Below, piece by piece: positions 11,554 to 22,248 of a stretch of 64,000 nucleotides of DNA. The DNA is from Vitellaria paradoxa. Lineage: Eukaryota > Streptophyta > Magnoliopsida > Ericales > Sapotaceae. The position numbers were made by a program, and so were the translations under genes. The stretch spans positions 36,868,862-36,932,861 of the forward strand of contig CM034233.1 of the NCBI GenBank assembly GCA_019916065.1, given 5' to 3'. The notes beneath the pieces are model-generated. The model was given only the letters and a program-made list of their open reading frames with translations. It searched no databases and was not told the origin of the DNA. Positions within the stretch are counted from its first letter, which is position 1; each line of letters opens with the position of its first letter.

Positions 11554-13546
11554 TGTAACAACCCTAAAATTTAAAATTTTTAATATTCATATTATTTTGT
11601 TATATTATAAAAAAAATGATTTTAATACAAATATTTTTTTTTAATATATATGTATAAGCTATAAAATCTAATGGTCAAAAATAACCATGTGTACACCTTA
11701 GTTAGCTTGGAAATTCCATGAGAAGCCAAAAAAAAAAAAAAAGAAATTTGAAGCTTCCTAGAAGTTTCACTTTGCTTGGCCACCAAGCATATGACATTTA
11801 TATATGTGTGTGAATGGGTGTGTGTGTGTGTGTGTGTTATGTGTTGGGAGAAGTGAACCAAGAGAGAAGAAAAAAAAATGGAAGAGAGAGGAAATAAAGA
11901 GAAGAGAGAAAGAGGAGGGAGAAAATGAGGATTTAAGTTCAGGAATAACAGGATTTTGGTATTTTTGACGTTGTGATCATCATGATAGTGTCGGATCGTG
12001 ATAATTCGGTCTAAAATAGGAGATACAAAGGAGCGAATTTAAAACTTCGCTTAAAGTTTTAGAGTTTCTTCACCTTTTCTTTGGATTCGAGATAGGAATT
12101 TAATGCATTTTATTTACATACATGTGATATGAAAATATTTTGATAAATTTTTATGTGATCATTTTGTATGAATGTAATTAAAGTTAGACTACATTGTGTG
12201 AATTCTATTCAAACCAAAATACCAAAATATCACTACAAAAAATGGAGCTCACTGGAATTAGAAAGAATTGAAGAAGAGAATATGCCAAAGCATATTCCAT
12301 GAAAGTTTCCAAAATTTTCCTTTAGCCCCAATAGTTTATATAATTATGATTTCACCCCAAAAGTTTTACAAAATTTCAGTTTAACACCTAAATTACTAAA
12401 AATTTTAGTTTGACCCCAAACTTACTGAAAAATTACAAATTGGCCCCAAAGTTTTGGGTAATTACATAGTGACCCCCAAAGTTTGGAATAAATACGACGT
12501 GGCCCCAAGGCTTTTTGAAAATACGATTTTACCCTTAAAGTTAAGCAAAATTATGATTTTGCCCTTGAAGTTGCAGTGTGATATTTATAGTTAAATGCAT
12601 GGAAAATGTGTAATTGAGAATGCTCAATTTTGAAATGTTTGAGTGATTTATTTTATTAACAGAGAATGATTATGAAAATGATGATGTGATGTTGATGGTT
12701 GATTCTAATCAGCTGTTGTGTTGAGATGATAATAATGGAGATAAAAGAAATGTGAACAATGTTGTAATTGTGGGGCTGTAGATACTGAAAAATAGGAAGG
12801 GTACAGAGATTACCCTTGGGTTGAAAAACCCTAAACCTGTGCAGGGGTTGGTATTCATGCCAGTAGGTTAGTAGCCTACAACGATGATAATTATGGAGCT
12901 ACTCGTGGCCATCGAGTCTGGACCCGTAAAAAACGATATTGTATAGCACCTGTCCCATGACTATGATGATTTTGATGTGATGGCAAAGAGATGAATAAAA
13001 GATAACAATTGAATCATTTTTGAGATGTATGTTGATGTATGTTTTGATGTTAGGATGCGAGACAATTTAAAATTCGTGAGTTATTGATATGAAATTTTTG
13101 CTAGTCTGATTTTTGTGTGCATATCATATATATTGTTATTATGCACCGTGGGCACAAGTGGATTAGTGCTCACGTCTCTACAGATTCTTTTGCAGGTCAT
13201 GAACCTGAGACCTAGGTGGGCCATTATTGGAGTTACTTTTCGTCACTATAACATGATTCAGAACTATAATATAATTTAGGGATTTGTTTGATACAATTGT
13301 AAAGGCTCTGAGGCCTAGATCTCTACTATTAATTGAGGTGGTGGCTGGAGCACTATTGCCCGGTTACACCGAGGTTTCGTTGTTATTAATTACTTTTAGT
13401 TATTAACAAAATCATTATTATTATATAATATAGATATTTGCTCCAAGGTGGTGGTGCAACTCTAATTAGGGTAACGGATATTTTAGCACATGTTGTGTAT
13501 GATTCTTTTACTCACTCCCCAAGTTTTGAAAAATCGGGGTGTTACA
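11554..13546 (+). repeat. gypsy A 3' LTR
   Basis: TGTAACAACCC to GTGTTACA, 1993 bp, collinear with the 5' LTR with scattered substitutions and small indels. It contains the same TG microsatellite (about 11816-11838) and CCCCAAA-spaced segment. Confidence 0.92.
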
Positions 13547-13551
13547 ATATT
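13547..13551. repeat. target site duplication of gypsy A, right copy
   Basis: ATATT, identical to 4161-4165. Its last T is also the likely first base of the Tat-like LTR that follows. Confidence 0.85.
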
Positions 13552-14188
13552 GGTGTAAGAAATATACTAGACATGTGGCATTCTTCTCAAGCACAGACGC
13601 ACTGAGTATATTTAAGCTCATCCCTGAGTATGATCCATTCTTAATGTCATCAACTTGGTTCAAGTATAAGGAAGTTAGATTATGGTTTGATTTCAACCAT
13701 ATAGTAAAATTATAATTAATTTAGTTCATTATTATAATTTAGTTAGTTTATATAGTTAGTTCGTTATTTTGTTAGTGACAGATATGAAGTGACATTTGAA
13801 CTTTTCAAATCTGTCACTTCTTATCTACCACTCTGAAAATAACCATGCGCATTCAATGCAAAGTAAATTGTCATTATAATTACTAGAAAATGGGTAAATT
13901 AGTAAAATTTTTATTATTATTTTGTCAAATCAATTCCCTAGCAATTTGTTCTTTTCCTAGTCTATAAATAGTCCAAGAGGTCCATTAATTAATGTACGCT
14001 CACTATTACCAATTAAAGTCTCTCTTAATATAATTCTCTCTAAACTTATTACTAACTTAAGTTTCAGATATTCCCTAATTATGAACATCCCTCGACCTCT
14101 TTTCTTCACTGTTCTTTTTGTTTGCAACTAACAAGGGCAAATTCCGTTAATGTGGTGAGCATGCGCAAGCTATTTTTTATCCCGCACA
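13551..14188 (+). repeat. Tat-like LTR, copy 1
   Basis: About 638 bp beginning TGGTGTAAG and ending CCCGCACA before TTTGGCAT, homologous along its length to 61205-61856. TATA box TATAAATAG at 13963-13971, followed after about 30 bases by ATGTACGCTCACTATTACC, a likely transcription start region. The short ORF on the minus strand near its start exists only by chance. Confidence 0.75.
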
Positions 14189-14766
14189 TTTGGCATTGTC
14201 TATAGAAAACGGCTAGTTTTTCACTTTTTTAAAATCTTTCAAAGTTTTTATTACAGTTTGTGAAAATAACAACTAGTGTTGATACAATAATCCCTCAATC
14301 TAGGAGGCATGGCCAGAATCCAAAGCACCAGAGATCGATGGAGGTTTCATTAACTATTAGAACTCTTTCAAAACCATTAAAGTTATATTCGTGAGCTACT
14401 TATTTATTAATAGCAGAGTAAAAGTCGATAGATATAGAGGTGCTGATTTGAGTTAAGGAGATAGAGTTGGTTACTATATGAAACAATGGCATGCACGAAG
14501 AAAAGGTCCTAGATCCTAACCCTTCTAATAAAAGTGGTTCTAAAAGCAATTCAAATGGGTCTACGACATATAAGATGGAGTATGAAGAAGTTGTTCATGA
14601 GTCAAATGATCAGCTAGAATATATTGATAATCAAACTGATGGAGAAAAACCAAGGATCTAAAAGAAAGTTAGTGGGGGTCCCAACATTTTAGTTGACAAA
14701 AAATTATAAAGGTGCAGTCAAGTCATGAACAGGGATAGTGAGTGCACCATAAGAAACAAATAAAGC

Positions 14767-15290
14767 GTGTTGAAAGCTTATCTCGATCACATCACAAGGA
14801 TTTTACCCCTAAATAAAGATCAAAGAAGTAGCGGAGATACCAAGAAGGGAGTGAGAGCTATTCCACTGGTAGTTGAGTGTGGAAGAAGACAAAGAAGCAA
14901 AGGGAATCCAAAAAAAAGTAAAGTGGTGGAGAAGCCACAGTACTATAAACTGGAGAAAACGGAGCAAACAACCATAACGATAGCAAATAGAGCACTTGGG
15001 TTGATCTTTGCATCTCCATTCACTAATAACATTTGTGAAATGAAGACACCCAATAAATTCATAGCACTTAGATTCAACATCTATGATGGGAAATTTGGCC
15101 TTCTCAACCATTACCACCATTACGTGCAAGCTATAGCGTTATGGAGCATAAACGATACATTGATGTGTGGAGTGCTTTTTTCTAGCCTCAGAGACATAGC
15201 ATTTTAGTGGTTCCATAAGTTAGCTCTAAGAGCATTAGAAGTTGGAGCCAAAGGCATATAGAGTTATACAATGAAGGTGGAACCACTGAA
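14767..15290 (+). pseudogene. gag: Tat-like gag remnant, copy 1
   Basis: Open for 147 codons (14767-15207), then a TAG where relatives have Trp. The segment ICEMKTPNKF, then YDGKFGLLNHYHHY, then ALWSINDTLMCGV and FSSLRDIAF follows the N-terminal half of the retrotransposon gag domain (PF03732 type) of Tat/Ogre-like elements. Similar words recur at about 62680-62870. The ORF begins at an alternative codon (TTG), so its start is not meaningful. The C-terminal half of gag, nucleocapsid and pol are absent. Confidence 0.75.
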
Positions 15291-15362
15291 ATGAAGATGG
15301 TGTGGTAGTTTGGTGAACTCAAACGTAAAAGAATATTTTTAAATTAAATATCTTTTGATTTC

Positions 15363-16167
15363 TAATTGGAATCCTATAATAAGCTAAGGTTCTTTCAAAA
15401 TCAACTTAACCTTGTTATAACGATAACTTGGTTACAAGTTTTCACTTGTGACCAAGTGTTTGGTTCAATGTCTTGGTGAATTAGAAATATATTTTTTGAA
15501 ACCCAAATTAGGTTTTCTTACGAAATCAAATCACCCGTGTTATAATCATAGCCTAGTTACGATTAGCCACTCGTGCTTATCAAGTGTTTAATTCAATGGC
15601 CTGGTGATTCAGAACTTATTTTCTTAAAACCATAACATGAGATTTTCTTAAGAAATCGATTCACCAGTGTTACAATCCAAGCCTAGTTACAAGTTAATGC
15701 CCGTGCATACTAGGTGTTCCATTCAATGTCCTGGTTAGTCCAAAACAAATTTCAAAAGCCTCTGCTTATCTTGAGTTCCATAAAATAGGTTTTACAAATA
15801 TCTTCAGACCTAGCAATGCATGTGCATTTGTTAGGTTGAGTTACTAATGCGTTTGAGTAAACCACTACCCACTTTTAGATTTGGTTCGAAGCTAAGATTA
15901 TTTTAGTTATTTTATTTTTAATATTTGCATTTTAATTTAATATCACAATTCCTTCACTTCATCATTCTCAACCCAACCATCCTCAAGCCTATTATAAATC
16001 CAAAGTTAGTTTAGATTAACTTAGGTTCACCTACTAACTAAGAGAACAAGTCTAGAACTTTTAACAAAGCCCTCCCTGTGGAGATGACCTCAGTTCTCAC
16101 CGAGTAAGACTACGACCACCCTCTTGCACTTGAGAGGTAGAACCCGAACACATTTTAGGGTCGGTCA
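15363..16167 (+). repeat. solo LTR of an Athila-like family (D)
   Basis: The right end has the U5 signature CCCTGTGGAGATGACC, CTCACCGAG, CTTGCACTTG and terminal GGTCGGTCA, seen also at the ends of the LTRs at 41819, 43684 and 56280. ATTTC stands at 15358-15362 and at 16168-16172, so the element is probably an 805-bp solo LTR whose first bases TG have become TA. Inside are about 2.6 copies of a roughly 128-bp tandem repeat (15411-15746). No internal domain is attached. Confidence 0.55.
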
Positions 16168-16202
16168 ATTTCCCTTTAGTTTTAATTGTGAAATTTCGTA
16201 AT

Positions 16203-17041
16203 TGTTGATGAAGATCCTAATTAATCAACTATGCATACACAAAAGATTGTGGAAGGCAGTATACAAGAAACGAGGAAACCTACAAAAGGAAACCTCAAAC
16301 AAAACTTTCACCAAAAACAAACATTGGTTACAAACTCAAACTCTCGATAGATCGACTCCTCGACTCTATTCTATATTGACATTTGCTTGTCACCTCGATT
16401 CACAGACTCCTCAATTCACCAACTCCTTTTAGCGAAAGCCCTTCAACTCCTCGAAGGCACGATACTGACTTCTCAGTAGCTTTCCTGAATCCACAATGTG
16501 TTGAATCCTCAGCCTTCACAAAACTCGAACCCGAACTCCTTCGGATTGAACATGAACCATGTTGGCTATGTTGTTGAGAGAACAATTAAACTTTCCTGGC
16601 TCTCAATCTGATGTGTATTCTCTCTCTACCTCTAATCCTGAAGACACCCAGAAGATATATATAGACAAACTGAGGCGGCTAGGGCTCGCAACTAATCAAA
16701 ATAAGCTGGAATAGCATACCTCGCGAGAAGGGCACACCTGTGGGCTTCCCACGGCCATCCCGCGAGTCAAAGCGGGCTTCCCGCACAGCTTAATCTCAAT
16801 TTTAGCTCTCGGAATTTTTCAGCGCCAAACTGCTGCCTTCTTGCGGACATCTTGCATAAATCAATTCCAAACCTTGTTTGGCTTCTTCAGGACTTCCAGT
16901 ATTATGCAAACACAGCTTTCCTAAGACCTTTACACTTCTACTTGATTCAAGACTGTAGTATCTTAGCCTACACTAAGTCTAGACATTACACACCACTATC
17001 TTTGACCATAGATTTGCTAATTTACAATTTTAGCCTTAACA
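16203..17041 (-). repeat. solo copia LTR, minus strand
   Basis: Read on the minus strand it starts TGTTAAGGCTAAAATTG at 17041 and ends CTTCATCAACA at 16203, a typical copia LTR of about 839 bp. It holds a minus-strand TATA box at 16653-16664 and a GC-rich dyad block at about 16701-16790. AATTG occurs at 16200-16204 and 17042-17046 and is probably the target duplication, though it overlaps the terminal bases, so the exact edge is ambiguous. Predicted ORFs within it on both strands are spurious. Confidence 0.65.
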
Positions 17042-17046
17042 AATTG

Positions 17047-18337
17047 TTATTTTGAAAGACTTTGGTTAAAATAATGTAATCACCGCTTGCTCGTAAGATT
17101 ATCTTGAGCTTTCATCCTTGCTATTTTCTGGATTGAATTTAGATTTGGATTGGATTGGGCCTAAGTGATATAATGGATTGGACCCAAACACATATTGGGT
17201 TGGATTCGGATCAGATTAGGTCCAAATGTTATTTTTTTAAACCTTCTTTCATGAAATAATAAATTAGGAATATGGAGTTGTTTATTGTCTGTAAAGTCTT
17301 AAATATTATCCTATATTAATTTTTTTAACTCTAATTATTTTTTAGTTTGAATTAATTTTATTTTTTATTTTCTTATAATTTAGAAGTATAAATAATTAAA
17401 CATTATTACTCAATATACGTCTTCTAACTTCATTGAAATGTAGTAACCATAATTATTAAATAACCTTTTGCTAAGCATTAAATTAATAGTAAAATTACTA
17501 AGTATATAAATTTTCTTGACTAGAGAAAAGGTACAAAAGAAATTTAAGTTTTTAACTAATTACCTAAACTACTTATATTTCTGTTAATTAGTAAAATTTA
17601 TTAGTATATCAATTTTCATGACTAAAAGATAAAATTTATTACTATCCTCTTAGACTTTTATTTTAAACCCTCCACCGCCAAAGAAAAAAGAAAAACAAAT
17701 GTTATTATTTACTTATGTCATTATTTACGTACAATATATTTTTATGTTTTTATTTTCTAAATTATTTGTATTTTTATATGTTTTATCTTACTAAGATAAA
17801 ATTAATTATGTTACCGCATTAACATTCATTACTAATATATTTGTAATGCTAGATATATTAGTTTGTTTCAAAATTTAAATTGTAATTTCTGAAAATTAAT
17901 TTACATTCAAGAATACTTCAAAAAGATAAAACATAACTGATGGCACAAAAAGAAGATTGAAGCGGGAGAATATTTTCTCAATTGTAACTGTCCAGACTAG
18001 TGTCAAAAATAGATGAAACTTAACTGTCAATTGGAACAAGTCAAGTTCAACTCCCAATGACTAAATGCACCCAAAATTGTCACCCGTAATCTTATATCCT
18101 CCGTCTTGAAATATATCATCTTAAGAACAGAACATGGGGGAACCACGAAATTCTATATACAACAGAATAAAGTTTAGTACAACAGTATTAGAAAAAAGAT
18201 TGAAAGGAACCCACTAACTCGCGTAAGGGAATAGCATAAAACTTATCAAAATTATTAAAGAAAAACTTATTAAAGTGAACTAAATGATCAATCCTTAGTG
18301 CAAATGCCACACAATTGGCAACATCAAATCTTCTCCT
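17047..18337. other. AT-rich intergenic DNA
   Basis: No gene, repeat boundary or transposon end recognised. GGATTGG-type words cluster at about 17130-17230, and a weak diverged duplication around TATATAAATTTTCTTGACTA (17501) and TATATCAATTTTCATGACTA (17605) is visible. Confidence 0.5.
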
Positions 18338-18590
18338 TCAATATGCTCTTCTGCTGCTATTGAGTATTGAGGCAAGTGTCCCCAACACCGTAATAGCAAA
18401 AAGCGGGCTAATATCCAAAGTATCAAATGTAGGGGGGATGATGTTCTAAAAAGATTTAAATACAGATCACACAAGTCTCGAATCGCCAATAGAGGCTGGT
18501 GATCCCACGGAATGTTTGGGAACCAACTAAGCAAAACCCTAACCCTCAAAATTCCACTATTTATCAAGCCCCTTGCTTTGTTTTCTAATA
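18338..18590 (-). pseudogene. YGGT-family (YlmG/CCB3-like) exon with frameshift
   Basis: YGGT proteins are small membrane proteins, plastid-targeted in plants, involved in nucleoid organisation and cytochrome b6f assembly. On the minus strand the exon reads VRVLLSWFPNIPW, then AIRDLCDLYLNLF, which is the conserved core of plant YlmG proteins. Just after NLF (about 18445-18448) one base is missing. In the next frame the expected continuation IIPPTFDTLDISPL and VLGTLASILNSS is found, ending at a stop at 18338-18340 where such proteins normally end. A possible splice acceptor (CTACAG) stands at 18596-18591. The upstream exon with the transit peptide is not found in the adjoining 0.7 kb before the MULE begins. 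It could be a dead gene copy or a fragment carried by a transposon. Confidence 0.8.
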
Positions 18591-19293
18591 CTGTAGTATT
18601 ACCCTTCCAAAATCTATCTCATTTGATGAATATGATACTAAATGTAAAACCCAGAATGTACCATCTCATTTGAAGGAAAATTAGTATTTAATGATAGAAG
18701 TAAATTCTTTTTATAATATTCAGAAATAGTATGGGAACTTTGCCACATCATCACCTAAGGAGCGCAAGGGATTAGTTATGTTTATCACAACTATCTTTTC
18801 CATTGTTTCAAATTTCTAGCTTAAGATATTATGTGAGTTTGTAGAAGGGACACAATATCACATTCAACACTTTCAAAATCATGGCTATCAAAGTTTTCAA
18901 ATTTTGATGCTTCCATTGGTTGATTTTAGGAGATATATTTTCATTGAAAGATAGTTCTTTTAAGTTAGTAGAAGGAATAGTATACCATGTTGAACACTAT
19001 TCATTTGTATTTAGCAAAGTTACTGGATATTTATCTTTTTCTTAATTTATAATAGATATTTTCTTTTCTTCTTATATGTCATTAGTGCTTAATTTTTTCA
19101 GCTCTCTTAATACTTCATGTGTACATGAGTTGTGCTGCATTTTTGGCTATGTTTTAAATTAATTTTACTAGTTAGAAAAAAAAGGATCAAAGATGATTAG
19201 TATAAGAATCATCCATCGAGAATAGGGTAATCTAAAAAATTCTTACATATTAGCAAATGCCTCAACATTTCACAACCAACAACTTTTATATAA
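18591..19293. other. flank of MULE, no recognised gene
   Basis: AT-rich sequence between the YGGT remnant and the MULE target duplication. If the YGGT copy once had upstream exons they should be here or beyond the MULE at 56689 onward; none was recognised. Confidence 0.45.
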
Positions 19294-19302
19294 AAAATTA
19301 AA
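19294..19302. repeat. MULE target site duplication, left copy
   Basis: AAAATTAAA, nine bases, identical to 56680-56688. Mutator-like elements make 8-11 bp duplications, usually nine. The sequence is AT-rich, so chance identity is not excluded, but it falls exactly at both inverted-repeat ends. Confidence 0.8.
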
Positions 19303-19415
19303 GGGTAAATTTCACTAACCTCCCCTGAGGTTTCTGACACCGACAGAAATCTCCCCTAAGGTTTCTGTAATGACACTGCCCTCCCTTGCTTTAACTGACA
19401 TTACCAGAGGAACCC
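19303..19415 (+). repeat. MULE left terminal inverted repeat
   Basis: Starts GGGTAAATTTCACTAACC. It contains two near-copies of CTCCCCTGAGGTTTCTG about 34 bp apart, and ends GGAACCC. The reverse complement of 56566-56679 follows it closely throughout. Confidence 0.88.
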
Positions 19416-19900
19416 ATTCTATTAAATTGAGCTGAAAATTGGATGTAAAAATCTGGTGTCATTTTATCCAAAATTGCAATATACCTATACTACCCTCACC
19501 TTACTCTCCTTTGCTATAATTATCCTAAATCATATTTCCATTCGCATTTCACAGTTCAGGGAACAAAATCATGCCAGAAGAGAGAGAGAAAAATAGAGCA
19601 AGGAAGAGGAGAAATAGCTAAACTGAGTTAAACATATAACAAGAAACCATTTTTCATTCATATCCTGAAGCATTTTCCATCTCAAAATTTTCATCTCAAG
19701 CATTTCTTATTTTTCATTTTTAATCCACAGTCTCATCCCATTTTCAGTCCAAGCATTCCAAGCATTTCTCATCTAAAACATTTAAAGTCTTGACCACTTT
19801 TTATTTTTCATTTCACATTTTACCCAAGCATTTCATTCATAGTCTCAAGCATTGTCATCTCTAATTTATTTATTCTCCTGCAAGTTGTGCTTAAGACACC

Positions 19901-20218
19901 ATGGAATCTTCATCTTCAACTACAACAAATGCAATACCTAGGTACAAGAATAGGTATTGCCATTGCAGATTGGAAGCAGAGATCAGGGTGACATGTTGAG
20001 AGCCAAACAAAGGCAAACTATACTATACATGCTGAGAGGGAGTTTGTGCATTCTGGGATTGGTGCAAACCAGTTAACATTTATGAAGCTCAAACTTCCAT
20101 CCATGAAGCCCAAAGTGTGCAAATACAGAGGAGGAGAATACCTAGCAATGAGAAAAAAAATGACATGTTTAGGCATGATAATGCAATGGCTCTAAGGGTT
20201 CAAATATTGGAAGGGTAG
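19901..20218 (+). pseudogene. GRF-type zinc-finger ORF of the MULE, two in-frame stops
   Basis: A 106-codon frame begins ATG in the context ACACCATGG and ends TAG at 20216-20218, broken by two TGA codons at 19997-19999 and 20033-20035 but no frameshift. Visible: a Ser/Thr-rich start (MESSSSTTT), RYCHCRLEAEIRVT, then LYYTC and GVCAFWDWC. This spacing of Cys residues and the aromatic end fit a GRF zinc finger (PF06839 type; single-strand nucleic-acid binding in other proteins). Such short GRF ORFs are widespread in plant genomes; its place between the left terminal repeat and the transposase suggests it is a MULE accessory ORF. Its function in transposition is unknown. Confidence 0.65.
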
Positions 20219-20683
20219 CTAGGGTGCATGAAGATGCTAGTGGCAATGTGCTTCACCACTATTATCATGTGTTTTTTTTTTTTTTAATTATCCTAATCCT
20301 ACTAAAGTAATTGTAAAACTTGTTTGCCATGTATGAGTGTTAAAGTGTCCAAGTGTGTTTCCAAGTGTCCAAGTGTGTGTTCAAGTGACTAAGTGTGTGT
20401 CCGTATGAATGTCTAAGCAAGTATCAATCCATGTACCAATCATCAAATTGAATGAAATGCATATTTCATTTAGTAATCTGCTTACACAGTCAATGACTAT
20501 ATGACACCACAACAAGGGCTATACAAAAAAATAGTACCCAAGACAAGGCCACATACATTAAAGTATTGGAAATTAGCCTATACAAAAAAGTGGTATCTAA
20601 ATATACTACCACATAAGCCCTATAGTATCATATACAAAAAGTTTGGTCAACAACTTGTTTACATTTGATGTTATCCCATGTGT
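20219..20683. other. MULE interior between GRF ORF and transposase
   Basis: Noncoding. Contains short repeats of the type CCAAGTGTGT (about 20345-20400) and two similar segments beginning CTATACAAAAAA (20519, 20579). No SWIM zinc-finger coding sequence, the usual C-terminus of the transposase, is found here. Confidence 0.5.
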
Positions 20684-22248
20684 CTATGCCACTCCTTTTT
20701 TTTTTTTTTTTTTTTGCCTAGTTTGGATTCTAGACATGACTTTACACCTTATACCCTCCAACATTGTGAGAATTGGTTTACCTCTAAGGTTACCAAGCCA
20801 ATTGTTAAATGATTCTGCCCTATTGTTGGTGATATGATCAGACCTCACCTTATAATCAAATGCATGCCTTACCCATGAGCTAACTGAAAGTCTAAGCAAA
20901 TAATTATGTGCCTCTGTGTTTAACTCCTTAATTATAGTCATTGCATCTTTAAATTTCAAATGATTGTAGGCTCTAGCAGCCATCCAAAATTGCTTTCTTA
21001 GAGCAAGGCCAGGGTATTTTGCCTTGAAATTGTTAAACAAGTGTCTTGCACAAGTTCTATGCGAAGCTTCAGGTAAAAAACATGCAACAACCCTATCTAG
21101 CCCCTTTTGTTGATCACTCATAATGGTCCAAGGCTTATTTTGCCCACTAGTCCTTATAATGGTCTGAATGTGGTCAAAGAAAAAACTCCAACTCTCATTA
21201 TTCTCACTTTCAACAACAACAACAACAAGAGGAAATAAACCATTGTTACCATCTAGTGCAATAGCTGAAATTAGGACTCCACTATAAGGACACTTAAGGT
21301 GACACCCATCCACCCCTATAAAAGGCCTACATCCATGTAAGAATCCATTAATCATAGCCTCAAATGAAATAAACAACCTCTCGAACAATGGATTTTGGGT
21401 GGGATAAGGCCTAAAGTAATCCATTTTGAACAAACTTCCAGGATTTGTTTTCTTAACCTCTGCACCATAGGTAGGAAGAAGCTTATATTGGTCATCATGA
21501 TTACCCTCAAGCTCATCCATACATTTCTTTTTTGCCCTATAAAGTTGTATCCTAGATGCCTCAATTCCATATCTACCATTCAATTTCTCTTGCATACCAT
21601 CCAAATCAAGTTGTGGGTTCTCCTTGAAATCACTAAGAAGTTTTTTGCTATCCAAGTAGAGTTTGCATCCTCATTGTGGTTAATCCTGGCACATGTATGC
21701 TCAGGTGTGTATGTCTTAATTTGGTAGGTTATGTCATCAAAAAGTAGGGAAGCATGAATCCTCTAAGGACAACCCTTAACAGCACAATGTGCGGTTACTC
21801 TTGCCTTCTCATTTTTGTCCCTCACTATAGGAAACCCCTACTCCACTGTATAGTCCCTAAGTTTGGCCCTAAAGGCATTCACATAAGGAAAAATCATTTT
21901 TTCCTCTAACACAACTTCTCCTTCACAATTCACATAAGGTTCCTCTCCAAAATAACTTGCATCTAACCCAACCCTATGCTCTGTGACCTCATCACTCCCA
22001 CTAGATATGTAGCACTCCTCATCACCTAATTGGTAGTCACTAAGTCCCTCATCATCTACCTCACTAATCTCTTCTACAAGTGTACCCCCATCGTCTAAAT
22101 CTACCCCCTCTTTTCCATCCAGATTCCAATCATTATTCTCATCATTATAACCATATACATGCCCATCTTGGGTTGCATCTACCATTTCCACATTTTCTCC
22201 ATCTGCGTCAATAAGATTTTCTACTTGAAATGGATTAGGGGAGTCCAT
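20684..22248 (-). pseudogene. MULE transposase (MURA-like), stops and frameshift, C-terminus lost
   Basis: Catalyses cut-and-paste movement of Mutator-like elements. The N-terminal part (ATG at 22248-22246, MDSPNPF) is strongly acidic. A DNA-binding segment follows with FPYVNAFRAKLRDY, KGCP and EHTCAR (about 21900-21690). The catalytic domain (PF10551 type) in the 323-codon open part 21655-20684 shows Asp in IGVDGCHLK (residue 116), Asp in IMSDQQKG (171), CARH (192-195) and Glu in NNRAESFNNW (271): the D-D-E triad is intact. Defects: TAG codons about 21837 and 21760, both where Trp is usual; a one-base loss in a run of six T (plus strand) about 21641-21646; and the end at a poly-Lys tract (A-run) without the SWIM zinc finger. 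A second ORF on the plus strand overlapping it is a shadow. Confidence 0.92.

Larger units (their letters stand above)
4166..13546 (+). mobile_element. gypsy A: complete but decayed Del/Tekay-like Ty3/gypsy element
   Basis: A 9381-bp element with long LTRs (4166-6123 and 11554-13546), an initiator-tRNA-Met primer site, remnants of reverse transcriptase, RNase H and possibly integrase, a polypurine tract, and a perfect 5-bp target duplication ATATT. The LTR start TGTAACAACCC and the primer site TGGTATCAGAGC are typical of Del/Tekay chromoviruses. The two LTRs agree at roughly 94 percent over a stretch compared by eye. The internal region has far more stops and frameshifts than that would predict, so it was probably already defective when it last moved. 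Confidence 0.92.
13551..15357 (+). mobile_element. Tat-like Ty3/gypsy remnant, copy 1 (LTR plus gag)
   Basis: An LTR, primer-site remnant, leader and part of gag, matching the better preserved copy at 61205-63040 in the same order. The two copies diverge beyond about 15270, after a deletion in copy 1 of roughly 120 bp relative to copy 2. Everything downstream of gag is missing. Its left end is abutted by gypsy A. Confidence 0.75.

Noticed and set aside
12228..12250. CACTACAAAAAATGG as a possible CACTA end
   Set aside because: It is part of gypsy A's LTR: the other LTR has the same place (4835) with CACTGCAAAAAATGG, and no partner end or duplication is seen.
16202..17055. Plus-strand ORFs with pieces of plausible protein
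   Set aside because: They run antisense through a minus-strand copia solo LTR.
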